Counted from the first letter of the stretch, positions 28,248-39,613 are shown. The stretch: 64,000 nucleotides of DNA from Flavivirga sp. 57AJ16 (GCF_028736925.1 NZ_JAQZAT010000001.1:372001-436000); one strand, 5' to 3'. Notes: generated by a model from the sequence alone, not told the origin. Numbers and translations are program-made.

Positions 28248-29930
28248 ATGAAAAAGACGATTAAAGCCTTTAAATTTCCTATTACTTTTCTACTAATCAT
28301 TTTATCTTTTATAGCATGTGATAAGGATTTTAGTGTTATAGAAAGTGACGTTTTAGGAAAAGGAAATGCAAACTTTAAAATAGACAGCTTAATGCTTCCT
28401 ATATCTGCATACAATAAAAAACTTAATGCTCTACAAATAAACAACTTAAACTTTAATTTACTTGGTTTTTTTGATGATCCAGAATTTGGGCAAACCACTG
28501 CCAGCATCGTTACCCAAATAGTCCCAACCTCTTTTAATCCTGATTTTGGTGACAATCCTGTTATCGACTCTGTTATTTTAAGTATTCCTTATGTTAACAG
28601 ACCTAATGGTGTTGATGATGAAGGTAATAGTGCATATTCTATTAAAGATTCTTTATATGGAGATGAGACTGCAACAATTAAATTAACTATTTACCGTAAT
28701 AATTATTTCTTAAGGAACTTTAATCCAAATTCAGAGAATAGTATTCAAAATTATTTTTCTAAGGCTGATGATGGAACAACCGACAATTTTGCGCTTACCG
28801 AAAACAATACCATAAATTTTGATAACCACGCAAGCGACATAATAAAGGATACTATATTTACTCCTAGCGGGGATGCTATTAAGACAACCGTTGGTGAAGG
28901 TGATGATGCCGTAACCACAAGAACCCCTCCTGCCTTTAGGACACGTCTCGATAAACCGTTTTGGAAATCTGTTATTATAGATCAAGAAGGACAACCTGAG
29001 CTGAGCAATGCCAGTAATTTTTACGACTATTTTAGAGGACTGTATTTTAAGGCAGAACCTGAAAACCCTGCGGATCCAAAAGGGAACATGGTCTTAATGA
29101 ATCTGGGTTCAACAGATGCTAATATTACGATACACTATACCAAAGGAGCAGACGATTCCAGAACACAAGCTACATATACTCTTAATTTTAGAGGCAACAG
29201 ACTTAACACCTTTATAAATAATTATAATGTAACTTTAACAGATGGAGACCCCCTTTTAGGAGATGAAAAACTTTATTTGAAAGGTGCGGAAGGCTCTATG
29301 AGCATTATCGATTTATTTGGCAATGAGGATACCGACAACAATGATATTCCAGATGCCTTAGAAGATTTTATTGATGATTTTAGGATGTCCGATGGCAATG
29401 GTGGCTATCTAAAAGATAATAGTACAGGAAACTTTCTATTAAAAAAACTTATTAACCAGGCACATTTGGTTGTTTATGAAGATAAAGACATAAATAACGG
29501 TACTTATGGAAATGATTTTCACAAATACGATAGAATTTATGCTTATGATGTTAAAAACAATATTCCTACTATTGATTATAGCATTGATCCGACCGAGAAC
29601 ACTCAAGCACCCTTCAATTCTAAAATAATTCACTTAAGTCAACGCGATACCGTTCAAAAAAAGTATAAAATACGTCTTACGGAACATTTAAATAATATTC
29701 TACTAAGAGACTCTACCAATACAAAAATAGGCTTGGTATTATCAACAAATGTCAATAACACTGCTAGTGCTCAAATATTAAATAGTAATGACGATGACCT
29801 TACAGGGATTCCAGCTGCTGCCATTTTAACGCCAAGAGGCACTGTTTTACATGGAAGCAATGAGAATGTTCTCCCAGAAGGCAGAAGAATGACATTAAAA
29901 GTATTTTTCACAGAGCCTGAAAATAACTAA
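28248..29930 (+). CDS. DUF4270 lipoprotein
   Basis: A 560-residue exported lipoprotein. The signal ends LSFIAC with lipidated Cys24. The segment from about residue 44 (KIDSLMLPISAYNKKLNALQ) through DDPEFGQTTASIVTQIVP (about 77-94) is the conserved N-terminal part of DUF4270, a family of secreted Bacteroidota lipoproteins of unknown function; beta-rich sequence follows. It is 25 bp after the starch-synthase-like gene and followed by a strong hairpin and then glmS. The arrangement suggests an envelope-polysaccharide link, but nothing in the protein shows a reaction. Confidence 0.88.
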   Translation: MKKTIKAFKFPITFLLIILSFIACDKDFSVIESDVLGKGNANFKIDSLMLPISAYNKKLNALQINNLNFNLLGFFDDPEFGQTTASIVTQIVPTSFNPDFGDNPVIDSVILSIPYVNRPNGVDDEGNSAYSIKDSLYGDETATIKLTIYRNNYFLRNFNPNSENSIQNYFSKADDGTTDNFALTENNTINFDNHASDIIKDTIFTPSGDAIKTTVGEGDDAVTTRTPPAFRTRLDKPFWKSVIIDQEGQPELSNASNFYDYFRGLYFKAEPENPADPKGNMVLMNLGSTDANITIHYTKGADDSRTQATYTLNFRGNRLNTFINNYNVTLTDGDPLLGDEKLYLKGAEGSMSIIDLFGNEDTDNNDIPDALEDFIDDFRMSDGNGGYLKDNSTGNFLLKKLINQAHLVVYEDKDINNGTYGNDFHKYDRIYAYDVKNNIPTIDYSIDPTENTQAPFNSKIIHLSQRDTVQKKYKIRLTEHLNNILLRDSTNTKIGLVLSTNVNNTASAQILNSNDDDLTGIPAAAILTPRGTVLHGSNENVLPEGRRMTLKVFFTEPENN

Positions 29931-29951
29931 AAAGTTTTTAAAAAAGTTTTT

Positions 29952-29991
29952 AATTCACTTATGTGTTTGCAAACAAACACATAAGTGAATT
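29952..29991 (+). terminator. Hairpin between the DUF4270 gene and glmS
   Basis: AATTCACTTATGTGTTTG pairs perfectly with CAAACACATAAGTGAATT across a short loop, an 18-bp stem. It is followed by TTC rather than a long T-run, so it may act as an mRNA 3' end stabiliser or as a moderate terminator separating glmS. Confidence 0.7.
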
Positions 29992-30086
29992 TCATCGTAT
30001 AAATCATTATTTCATATATTATTTAATCTTTTATTAATACTTATTTTGCATCTTCGCATTTAAAATTTAAAACCCAAATTAATATT

Positions 30087-31934
30087 ATGTGTGGAATTGT
30101 AGGGTATATTGGAACAAGAGAAGCTTATCCAATTATTATAGAAGGCCTCAAACGTTTAGAATATAGAGGTTATGATAGTGCTGGAATAGCACTATATGAT
30201 GGTAAAGACCTTAAAGTTTCTAAAACCAAGGGCAAAGTAGTCGATTTAGAAGAACGTTCTGAAAAAGAAATCACCAAACACGGAAATGTAGGTATTGGGC
30301 ATACACGATGGGCTACACACGGTGTTCCTAATGATGTGAACTCGCATCCCCATATTTCAAATTCTGGCGAGTTGGTTATTATTCATAATGGTATTATTGA
30401 AAATTATGAATCGCTTAAAAAAGAGCTAATATCAAGAGGTTACACATTCAAATCGGATACAGATACAGAAGTGTTGATTAATTTGATCGAAGATGTTAAA
30501 AGACAAGAAAATGTAAAGCTTGGTAAAGCTGTGCAAATTGCATTAAATCAAGTAATAGGTGCATATGCCATTGCTGTTTTTGATAAAAACAAGCCTGAAG
30601 AAGTGGTTATTGCACGCTTAGGAAGCCCTTTGGCCATTGGTGTTGGTAAAGACGATTTTTTTATTGCAAGTGATGCCTCTCCTTTTTTAGAATATACAAA
30701 AGATGCTATTTATTTAGAGGATGAAGAAATGGCCATCATTAGACTTCATAAAGGTATAAAAATCAGAAAAATTAAAGATGATTCTTTAGTTGATCCCTAT
30801 GTCCAAAAGCTTCAAATAAATTTAGAGCAAATAGAAAAAGGTGGTTTCGATCATTTTATGCTGAAGGAAATTCACGAACAACCTAAAGCGATCACAGATA
30901 CTTATAGAGGTAGGCTTCTAAGACAAGAAGCTATTATAAAAATGGCTGGGGTTGAAGATAATATGAAAAAGTTCTTAAATGCCGATCGTATTATAATTGT
31001 AGCTTGTGGGACTTCATGGCATGCCGGTTTAGTAGCAGAGTACATCTTTGAAGATTTAGCAAGAGTTCCTGTAGAAGTGGAATATGCTTCTGAGTTTAGA
31101 TATAGAAACCCCATTATTACAGAGAAAGATGTGCTTATAGCCATATCCCAATCTGGAGAAACAGCAGATACCTTAGCAGCCATTAAATTAGCAAAATCTA
31201 AAGGCGCTTTTGTATTTGGCGTTTGCAATGTTGTGGGCTCGTCTATTGCCAGAGAGACCCATGCAGGAGCTTATACACATGCAGGCCCAGAGATTGGTGT
31301 GGCCTCGACAAAAGCTTTTACGACTCAAATTACGGTTTTAACCTTAATAGCATTGCGACTAGCTAGAGCAAAGGGAACTATTAGCAGTACGGATTTCCGT
31401 CATCATTTGCTGGAATTAGAAATGATTCCTAAAAAAGTAGAAGAAGCTTTAAAATCGGATGCACATATTCGAAAAATATCCGAGATCTATAAAGAAGCCC
31501 CTAATATGCTATATTTAGGAAGAGGTTATAACTTCCCCGTAGCACTTGAAGGCGCTTTAAAACTAAAAGAGATTTCTTATATACACGCCGAAGGTTATCC
31601 AGCGGCAGAAATGAAACACGGCCCTATTGCTTTAATTGATGAAAATATGCCTATTATAGTTATCGCTACAAAAAAGGGACATTATGAAAAAGTAGTAAGT
31701 AATATTCAAGAAATAAAATCCCGCAAAGGAAAAATTATAGGAATCGTTACCGAAGGAGATGTTCAAGTTAAAGAACTGGCAGATCATGTTATTGAAGTAC
31801 CAGAAACTTTAGAATCACTTTCTCCGTTATTAACAACCATTCCCCTTCAATTACTATCTTATCACATTGCAGTGATGTTAGGTAAAAATGTAGATCAACC
31901 TCGTAACCTAGCAAAATCTGTCACGGTAGAATAA
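30087..31934 (+). CDS. glmS: Glutamine--fructose-6-phosphate aminotransferase (isomerizing)
   Basis: Makes glucosamine-6-phosphate from fructose-6-phosphate and glutamine, the first step toward UDP-GlcNAc for peptidoglycan and LPS. 615 residues. The N-terminal glutaminase starts MCGIVGYIG with nucleophile Cys2; HTRWATHG (about 72-79) and the RLGSPLAIG region are intact. Two SIS sugar-isomerase domains follow: CGTSWHA (about 307), SQSGETADT (about 353), and the C-terminal end NLAKSVTVE. No glmS ribozyme-like structure is apparent in the 95 bp before the gene. Confidence 0.98.
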   Translation: MCGIVGYIGTREAYPIIIEGLKRLEYRGYDSAGIALYDGKDLKVSKTKGKVVDLEERSEKEITKHGNVGIGHTRWATHGVPNDVNSHPHISNSGELVIIHNGIIENYESLKKELISRGYTFKSDTDTEVLINLIEDVKRQENVKLGKAVQIALNQVIGAYAIAVFDKNKPEEVVIARLGSPLAIGVGKDDFFIASDASPFLEYTKDAIYLEDEEMAIIRLHKGIKIRKIKDDSLVDPYVQKLQINLEQIEKGGFDHFMLKEIHEQPKAITDTYRGRLLRQEAIIKMAGVEDNMKKFLNADRIIIVACGTSWHAGLVAEYIFEDLARVPVEVEYASEFRYRNPIITEKDVLIAISQSGETADTLAAIKLAKSKGAFVFGVCNVVGSSIARETHAGAYTHAGPEIGVASTKAFTTQITVLTLIALRLARAKGTISSTDFRHHLLELEMIPKKVEEALKSDAHIRKISEIYKEAPNMLYLGRGYNFPVALEGALKLKEISYIHAEGYPAAEMKHGPIALIDENMPIIVIATKKGHYEKVVSNIQEIKSRKGKIIGIVTEGDVQVKELADHVIEVPETLESLSPLLTTIPLQLLSYHIAVMLGKNVDQPRNLAKSVTVE

Positions 31935-31944
31935 TTACATTCTA

Positions 31945-31990
31945 AATATTATCATTATACCTGAGATGATTAAGGTATAATGATAATATT
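31945..31990 (+). terminator. Hairpin after glmS
   Basis: AATATTATCATTATACCT (31945-31962) pairs fully with AGGTATAATGATAATATT (31973-31990), loop of 10 nt. A strong stem without a long T-tract, 10 bp past the glmS stop; likely the operon's 3' end. Confidence 0.7.
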
Positions 31991-32119
31991 CAGAACTCAT
32001 TTAAAGTTTGTGAATTATACCATTTTTGCTTTAAAATGACTTAAATAAAATACAGTCACTTTTTGTTTAGGCAAAAAAAAGCAAGCATAACCTCAACTAC
32101 GGTCAATTTTATTTTAAAC

Positions 32120-32266
32120 CATAAGCGAAAAAGAACCTGTTTTAGTGGGTCATTTTTTATATAGGTAAATACTTTTTAATTGCATAAACATCGCTACGGA
32201 ATTAAAAAGGACAAAATATAGCTAAAAAAGGCCCCTTTTTTAGTCAATTGAAAAAATTCAAATAAG
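32120..32266. repeat. Family B MITE-like element, degenerate copy 3
   Basis: Contains the family core TTGCATAAACATCGCTACGG followed by AATTAAAAAGGACAAAATAT, the same order as the copies at 7144 and 23631. AAAAAAGGCCCCTTTTTT at 32224-32241 is a perfect palindrome. End repeats are eroded compared with copies 1 and 2. It lies in the 489-bp gap before a TonB receptor gene. The rest of that gap has a glmS terminator, the palindrome TATGCATGCATA (32335-32346) and AT-rich promoter-like sequence. Confidence 0.6.
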
Positions 32267-32423
32267 TTCTCAATAAATCTTTACTTTTTTTGCACATAAA
32301 CCAATTTATAACACAGTTTTTTGTTAAAAAATACTATGCATGCATACTTTTTTATATTTTTATATTGAAGTAACATTTAATCTTTTTATATTGTTATCTA
32401 AAATATAAACTAATTCTTACTAA

Positions 32424-35264
32424 ATGAAGACAATTTTATCAATTTTAATGTTGTTGTTTTGTGGTTTATCCTATTCTCAAACAACTATTTCTGGATCTGT
32501 TGTAGACGATAACAATCAACCCATTCCTGGAGTTAATGTTATTATTATTGGTACATCAACAGGTGTTGTAACAGATTATGATGGTAATTTCTCTCTTACT
32601 TTAAACCAAGCCCCCCCGTTTAGCGTTCAAGCAAGCAGTGTAGGTTTTGAAACCGTTACTAAAGAAGTAACGTCAAATAATCAAACTTTAAGTTTTATTC
32701 TCAAAGAAGGAACTTCGTTGGATGAAGTAGTCATTTCTGCCTCGAGAACTCCAGAACGGATCTTTGAATCGCCCGTTACCGTAGAGCGTTTTGGGTTAAA
32801 AGCAATTAAAAATACAGCTTCCTCAGATTTCTACGATGGGTTAGAAAATTTAAAAGGTGTAGATATTAATACAAATAGTTTGACCTTCAAATCTATTAAC
32901 ACAAGAGGTTTTGCAACGTTCGCAAATACGCGTTTTATGCAATTAGTAGATGGCATGGACAATGCTGCACCGGCTCTTAATTTTCCTTTAGGTAATTTAT
33001 TGGGAATGGTAGAAACAGATGTATTAAGCGTAGAGCTCTTACCGGGAGCTGCCTCAGCACTATACGGTGCTAATGCCTTTAATGGGATACTATTTATGCG
33101 AAGCAAAAACCCTTTCGATCATTCGGGTATAAGTGCATATTACAAACAAGGCATTACCTCCCAACAAGCAGCTGGCGATAATGATTATAAAGATTATGGT
33201 ATTCGGGCAGCCCACAAATTCAGTGAAAAATTTGCCGCAAAAGTTAATTTTAGCTACTTACAAGGAACCGATTGGGTCGCTAATGACACCAGGGGCAAAG
33301 ATCGAAATACTTCTTTCGTAGAAAACAATAGCACTAGAGAAAATGATATAGATTATGATGGTGTAAACATATATGGTGATATCGCTTCGATTAATATTAA
33401 AACGGTTGCTGATAGGCTAGCTGCACTAGGGAGACTCCCTAATCCCGATTTGGCTAATTTGGTACCTTCTGTAAGTGTGAGTAGGACAGGTTACGATGAA
33501 GCGGATTTAACAGATTATGATGCTAAAAGTATCAAAGCGGATTGGGGTTTATATTTTAGACCCTGGGAAGATGATTTTGAAATTCAATATGTAGGTAAAA
33601 TAGGCTCTGGGTCTACCGTATATCAAGGCTCTAATAGGTACTCCATAAAGAATTTCTTTTTACAACAACACAAATTGGAAATAAAAAATGACCATTTTTT
33701 TCTTAGGGGCTACATAACTGCCGACAATGCAGGTGACTCCTACGATATGGTATTTACAGGTGTGAATATAAATAGACAATGGAAAGCAGATGAGGTTTGG
33801 TTTGGTGAATATACAGCTGCTTTTATAAGTGGTACATTGGCTGGATTAAATGCAAATGAAGCACATGCGAGTGCAAGACAAGCAGCAGACACTGGAAGAT
33901 TTGAGCCTGGCACCCCCGAATTTAAAAATGCTTTTAATACCGTAACCAACGATCCGGATGTATTAACGGGGAGTAAATTTAGAGACGAGTCTAAAATCTA
34001 TCATTCTGATGCAAACTATAACTTTAGTCATTTAACTGATTTTGCCGAAATTCAAGTTGGAGGATCCTACAGAAAATATGTTTTAAATTCGTTTGGCTCC
34101 ATTTATACCGATAAATTAGGGGAAATTCCATATTCTGAAGTTGGTCTATATACGCAGCTTCAAAAGAAATTTTTAGAAGATGACCGCTTAAAATTGACCG
34201 CATCGATACGTTACGACAAATCAGAACTTTTTGATGCATTTTTCTCCCCAAGATTATCCGTTGGTTATAATTTAGGAGAAGACAACAACCATAATTTAAG
34301 GGCCTCTTTTCAAACAGGTTTTAGAAACCCAGATACTCAAGCCCTATACATTGGCTTTAATGTAGGAAGCATTATTTTACTTGGTAGTGCTCCAGATAAC
34401 CCTGAAAGGGATTTAAGAACGGTTAGTGGAGATGATATTTCGACCACTGGGCAAAGCATTATTGGTAATAGTTTTGATTATGATGGCACCGGTGCTTATA
34501 ACAACTCATTTACAAGAACTTCGGCGGCGGCATTTGCAGCTTCCCAAAACCCAGCAGATTTAAAAATAGCCAATCCTAATATCGTAAAACCAGAACAGGT
34601 GAGTTCTTATGAAGTGGGTTATCGAGGCAAACTAGATAAAGTGATTATAGATTTTAGTGCGTATTTAAACCAATATAAAGATTTCATTACAACTGTAGAT
34701 GTTGTTAATCCATATTATGGCGATGTGCAATTAACACAAACAGCCCCAGTAAATGGTACTCCAACACCATTAGCTATCATTGCCCTGGCCAATAGTGACT
34801 TTCAAGCGTATAGAGCTTACACAAATACAACGGCAGATGTTAATTCCTATGGTGCTGCTTTAGGCGTGACAACTAAAATATTTGGAGACTACGATTTAGG
34901 AATGAACTACACGTATGCAAAATTAGATTTTGATCGTGATGCCAATCCAGATTTCCAAACAAACTTTAACACACCCGAACATAAGTTAAAAGCCTCTTTC
35001 GGGAATACAGACCTATTTAAAAACTTTGGCTTTAACGTCGCTTGGAGATGGAGCGACAACTATGTTTGGGAAGCTACCTTTGCTACGGCAGAAGTTCCTG
35101 CTTATCACGTTTTAGATGCACAAATAAACTTACGCGTACCATCCTTAAAATCAACATTTAAAGCAGGTGCTTCCAATCTTTTAGGCGATGAGTATTTTAC
35201 AGCTGTGGGAACAGGTATGATAGGCTCACAGTTTTACCTTTCATGGACCATTAATAACTTATAA
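32424..35264 (+). CDS. TonB-dependent receptor paired with an SGNH lipoprotein
   Basis: A 946-residue outer-membrane receptor. Signal peptide (1-18, LSYSQ), carboxypeptidase-regulatory-like domain (about 20-95; ISGSVVDDNNQPIPGVNV), TonB-box-like DEVVISASR (about 98-106), plug with NTRGFATFANTRFMQLVDGM (about 154-173) and LLPGAASALYGANAFNG, then a barrel ending LSWTINNL. The downstream gene, 12 bp away, encodes a large SGNH-hydrolase lipoprotein, so the pair probably takes up a product released by that hydrolase, for example from an ester-containing lipid. This ligand is inference. Confidence 0.93.
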   Translation: MKTILSILMLLFCGLSYSQTTISGSVVDDNNQPIPGVNVIIIGTSTGVVTDYDGNFSLTLNQAPPFSVQASSVGFETVTKEVTSNNQTLSFILKEGTSLDEVVISASRTPERIFESPVTVERFGLKAIKNTASSDFYDGLENLKGVDINTNSLTFKSINTRGFATFANTRFMQLVDGMDNAAPALNFPLGNLLGMVETDVLSVELLPGAASALYGANAFNGILFMRSKNPFDHSGISAYYKQGITSQQAAGDNDYKDYGIRAAHKFSEKFAAKVNFSYLQGTDWVANDTRGKDRNTSFVENNSTRENDIDYDGVNIYGDIASINIKTVADRLAALGRLPNPDLANLVPSVSVSRTGYDEADLTDYDAKSIKADWGLYFRPWEDDFEIQYVGKIGSGSTVYQGSNRYSIKNFFLQQHKLEIKNDHFFLRGYITADNAGDSYDMVFTGVNINRQWKADEVWFGEYTAAFISGTLAGLNANEAHASARQAADTGRFEPGTPEFKNAFNTVTNDPDVLTGSKFRDESKIYHSDANYNFSHLTDFAEIQVGGSYRKYVLNSFGSIYTDKLGEIPYSEVGLYTQLQKKFLEDDRLKLTASIRYDKSELFDAFFSPRLSVGYNLGEDNNHNLRASFQTGFRNPDTQALYIGFNVGSIILLGSAPDNPERDLRTVSGDDISTTGQSIIGNSFDYDGTGAYNNSFTRTSAAAFAASQNPADLKIANPNIVKPEQVSSYEVGYRGKLDKVIIDFSAYLNQYKDFITTVDVVNPYYGDVQLTQTAPVNGTPTPLAIIALANSDFQAYRAYTNTTADVNSYGAALGVTTKIFGDYDLGMNYTYAKLDFDRDANPDFQTNFNTPEHKLKASFGNTDLFKNFGFNVAWRWSDNYVWEATFATAEVPAYHVLDAQINLRVPSLKSTFKAGASNLLGDEYFTAVGTGMIGSQFYLSWTINNL

Positions 35265-35276
35265 AAAAAGATCATT

Positions 35277-36893
35277 ATGAATATTAGATATATATACCTT
35301 TTTGTCTTGGCTTTCGTTTTTTTTGCTTGCGACGAAGACGATAAGATATTACCAGGAGCAGTCATATTACCAGAATTAACAGCGGGTTCTGCAGACTTTT
35401 CAAATTACGTAGCTGTAGGAGCCTCATTTACGTCTGGTTTTACAGATGGTGGTTTATTTATAGCTTCACAAGAAAATTCATTCCCAAACATTTTATCAAA
35501 AGAATTTGCAAAAATAGGAGGGGGTACTTTTACACAACCTTTAATGAATGATAATACTGGGGGCATTCTAGTAGGCGGCAATGTGGCAAGAGGTTATAGG
35601 TTGACATTTAACAGCAACATCCCTGGACCACAACCGTTAGATGCTTTTTTAACAGGGCTGGGAGCTCCGGTTCCTCCTATCACCACTGAAGCGGGTGTAA
35701 ATATTGGCAGTGATTTTAATAATTTTGGAATTCCTGGTGCTAAAAGCTGGCACCTCGTACTGCCTGGCTATGCTAGCCTAAACCCTTACTACGCACGTAT
35801 GGCATCTGCTCCAACAGCTACTGTTTTAGCCGATGCCATGTCACAAAACCCTACATTTTTTACCTTATCTGAAATTGGAGGTAATGATGTGCTAGGTTAT
35901 GCTACCTCTGGTGGAGATGGATCAAATTCAATAACACCTTCTGCCGGAGACGCCGGAGTTGGTTTCGATGAAACATTTAACGCCTTAGTTGCCACCTTAA
36001 CTTCTGAAGGTGCTAAAGGCGCCGTAACGAACGTGCCTTATATTACAGATTTACCCCATTTTACAACAGTACCTTATAATCCTTTGGATCCAACAAATCC
36101 CGATTTTGGCCCTGAAATCCCTACCCTTAACGGTATTTTTGGTCAATTAAATCAAGTATATGCTTTTCTTAATGTACCAGAACGCTCCATTGTGTTCTCT
36201 ACAACAGAAGCTAGCGCTGTTGTTATTAAAGATGAAACTTTAGCAGATTTATCCGTTCAAATTGCTACTGTTCTAAACAACAGCCCTGCATTTCCTACTT
36301 TCGTACAATCATTTGGTTTACCTGCCGAGGCAGCACCCCTTGTAGCAGATTTATTAGGGCTTACCTATGGTCAAACTAGACAAGCTACCGAGGGCGACTT
36401 ATTTGTTTTACCAAGTAGTGCTATTATTGGGACCGTAAATGAAGATAATGTACAGGCACTGGTAGCACAAACTTTGCCTTTGGCATTGGCAGGACAGTTT
36501 TCGGTTGAAGGCATTACACTTCCATTAGCAGATAAATGGGTATTATTACCAAGCGAACAAGCAGAAATAAAAATGGCAACAGACGCATACAATGTAACTA
36601 TTGCCGCTGTTGCAAGTTCAAATGATAATATTGCTTTAGTAGATTTAAATAGTATTCTTAGCGAAACTGCAAGTACGGGCATTAATTTTGATGGCTTCAA
36701 TCTCAATGCAGATCTGGTTACAGGTGGTGCTATAGGACTCGATGGTATTCACTTAACAGCCAGGGGCTATGCGCTTATGGCAAACAAATTTTTAGAAGCT
36801 ATAGACAATGCTTTTGGATCTAACTTTATTGAATCCGGAAATGTTGCCAAAGCAAACGATTATCCCACAAATTACTCCCCTACATTACAATAA
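35277..36893 (+). CDS. SGNH/GDSL hydrolase-like surface lipoprotein
   Basis: A 538-residue lipoprotein (signal ending VFFAC, lipidated Cys18). SGNH blocks are: GASFTSG (48-54; Ser50 as nucleophile, with the block I Asp replaced by Ala), GIPGAKS (block II Gly region), IGGNDVLGY (block III Asn, about 200) and DGIHLTARGY (block V Asp/His, about 495). The catalytic Ser, Asn, Asp and His can be assigned, so activity is plausible. The protein is much longer than a minimal SGNH domain, with inserts between blocks. It is cotranscribed with the TonB receptor 12 bp upstream. A clear terminator follows. Confidence 0.88.
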   Translation: MNIRYIYLFVLAFVFFACDEDDKILPGAVILPELTAGSADFSNYVAVGASFTSGFTDGGLFIASQENSFPNILSKEFAKIGGGTFTQPLMNDNTGGILVGGNVARGYRLTFNSNIPGPQPLDAFLTGLGAPVPPITTEAGVNIGSDFNNFGIPGAKSWHLVLPGYASLNPYYARMASAPTATVLADAMSQNPTFFTLSEIGGNDVLGYATSGGDGSNSITPSAGDAGVGFDETFNALVATLTSEGAKGAVTNVPYITDLPHFTTVPYNPLDPTNPDFGPEIPTLNGIFGQLNQVYAFLNVPERSIVFSTTEASAVVIKDETLADLSVQIATVLNNSPAFPTFVQSFGLPAEAAPLVADLLGLTYGQTRQATEGDLFVLPSSAIIGTVNEDNVQALVAQTLPLALAGQFSVEGITLPLADKWVLLPSEQAEIKMATDAYNVTIAAVASSNDNIALVDLNSILSETASTGINFDGFNLNADLVTGGAIGLDGIHLTARGYALMANKFLEAIDNAFGSNFIESGNVAKANDYPTNYSPTLQ

Positions 36894-36917
36894 TTTAAAA
36901 TAAAAATGGCATTATAG

Positions 36918-36945
36918 AACACCTTCTAATAGAAGGTGTTTTTTT
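36918..36945 (+). terminator. Intrinsic terminator after the SGNH lipoprotein gene
   Basis: AACACCTTCT-AAT-AGAAGGTGTT stem with a following run of T residues, 25 bp past the stop codon. Confidence 0.9.
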
Positions 36946-36992
36946 ATTATAAAAAAGCTCAAAAAACAACTTTTATTTTCAATTAAAAAATA

Positions 36993-37000
36993 TATCTTTG
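36993..37000 (+). promoter_or_regulatory. Probable -7 box of atpD
   Basis: TATCTTTG followed by CACGCG matches the Bacteroidota -7 consensus TAnnTTTG, about 60 bp before the atpD start. The AT-rich stretch upstream lacks a perfect TTTG -33 element. Confidence 0.6.
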
Positions 37001-37057
37001 CACGCGAAAACTAAAACTGTTTTCACACAATTAAATCGCATAATATTAAACACATAA

Positions 37058-38569
<1,512 letters not shown>

Positions 38570-38576
38570 CCGAAGC

Positions 38577-38708
38577 TAATGCTGAATTTATTTCAGCATC
38601 TTTAAAAGAGCGTCTTTAAAGCATCTTTAAAGAGCATCTTTAAAATTGAATTTTCAATAAAAATTAAAGACCCTGAAACAAGTTCAGGGTACTAAAACGA
38701 GTTTTAGT
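38577..38708 (+). promoter_or_regulatory. Hairpin chain between atpD and atpC
   Basis: In about 130 bp four stem-loops follow one another: ATGCTGAA/TTCAGCAT (from 38579), ATTGAA/TTTCAAT (from 38645), ACCCTGAA/TTCAGGGT (about 38670-38690) and ACTAAAACGAGTTTTAGT (38691-38708). Short direct repeats of CATCTTTAAAGAG lie between the first two. The last stem ends at the base before the atpC ATG, so a folded leader would sit against the ribosome. No T-run, so not terminators. Confidence 0.65.
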
Positions 38709-38987
38709 ATGTATTTAGAAATTGTATCACCTGAAGCAACCCTATTTAGTGGAGAAGTAACTAGTCTTGCTGTTCCTGGAGTTAATGGAGATTTCGAAAT
38801 GTTAAATAATCATGCACCCATTGTATCTTTATTAAAAGAAGGTGTTGTTAAAATTTCAGGGAATATTGAATTAGATGAAGCCGTTCAGGACAAATTTACT
38901 AAAGGAGAAAAAAATACGACTTTATTAAAAATAAACTCTGGAACCATAGAAATGAAAGACAATAAAGTTATTGTTTTAGCAGACTAA
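38709..38987 (+). CDS. atpC: ATP synthase F1 subunit epsilon (short form)
   Basis: A 92-residue subunit of the central stalk. MYLEIVSPEATLFSGEVTSLAVPGVNGDFEMLNNHAP-type N-terminal beta sandwich is complete, while the C-terminal helical hairpin that inhibits ATP hydrolysis in E. coli is absent. The short form is common in Bacteroidota. The start codon follows directly on a stem-loop, and no Shine-Dalgarno sequence is present. A strong terminator follows. Confidence 0.95.
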   Translation: MYLEIVSPEATLFSGEVTSLAVPGVNGDFEMLNNHAPIVSLLKEGVVKISGNIELDEAVQDKFTKGEKNTTLLKINSGTIEMKDNKVIVLAD

Positions 38988-39010
38988 ATTTCTATTCATA
39001 AAATATATTA

Positions 39011-39040
39011 AAAACGCAAAGCAGTGCTTTGCGTTTTTTT
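39011..39040 (+). terminator. Intrinsic terminator after atpC
   Basis: AACGCAAAGCA/TGCTTTGCGTT stem followed by seven T. It lies 25 bp past the atpC stop and 14 bp before the end of the convergent GNAT gene. Confidence 0.95.
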
Positions 39041-39053
39041 ATTTAACATCATT

Positions 39054-39608
39054 TTATATCCATTTCCAGATAATCAACTCCCAATCTTCCCCCCCTTCGG
39101 TATGCACATCCAAAATATTAAACCCTACAGCCCGATGTGCTTGAGAAGATCGGCTGTTTTTAGAATTAACTTCCGTAATCACTGCATCAAAATCTGACTC
39201 TAATTCTGTTTTAAAATACTGGTATAGCCCTTTAAAAACACCTTGCTTTCGGTACGCTTTGTCTATACAAATTTGCCCCATAATCAAATAACGAAGGGCC
39301 GATAAATTTTTAGAAACGATGATACCATCCATATATTCAAACATGGGTATAAGTGTAGGGACATCTTTTCTAAAGGCATTGAGCATACACAGGGCATAGC
39401 CTATAACTTTTCCTTTATGTGTAGCAATAACATGCGGGCAAGCATCGTTCATGCGCTTTAAAACATCAAAAGTGTGCTTTACAGAAACAAACCCTTCCGT
39501 TTTAATAGTATCATTAGATAATAACTGCTTAACATTAAGCTGTTGTAAATCTAAAATTTGCTGTAGTTCCCCTTCCGATTCAGCCCGTTTATAAACAATT
39601 TGCAACAT
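39054..39608 (-). CDS. GNAT-family N-acetyltransferase in the umuC-umuD operon
   Basis: A 184-residue cytoplasmic acetyltransferase-fold protein. The acetyl-CoA loop is recognisable as QICIDKAYRKQGVFKGLYQY (about 111-130; motif A, with Q-x-G-V-F in place of the usual RGxGxG), preceded by the beta-4 strand KVIGYALCML. Substrate unknown. It starts 5 bp after the umuD stop, last in a four-gene run umuC, SGNH hydrolase, umuD, GNAT on the minus strand. Location suggests co-expression with translesion synthesis genes. Confidence 0.85.
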   Translation of the reverse strand: MLQIVYKRAESEGELQQILDLQQLNVKQLLSNDTIKTEGFVSVKHTFDVLKRMNDACPHVIATHKGKVIGYALCMLNAFRKDVPTLIPMFEYMDGIIVSKNLSALRYLIMGQICIDKAYRKQGVFKGLYQYFKTELESDFDAVITEVNSKNSRSSQAHRAVGFNILDVHTEGGEDWELIIWKWI

Positions 39609-39613
39609 GACTA

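Noticed and set aside
29992-30086. glmS ribozyme or GlcN6P riboswitch before glmS
   Set aside because: The leader is short and AT-rich without the ribozyme's pseudoknot pattern; such ribozymes are typical of Firmicutes.
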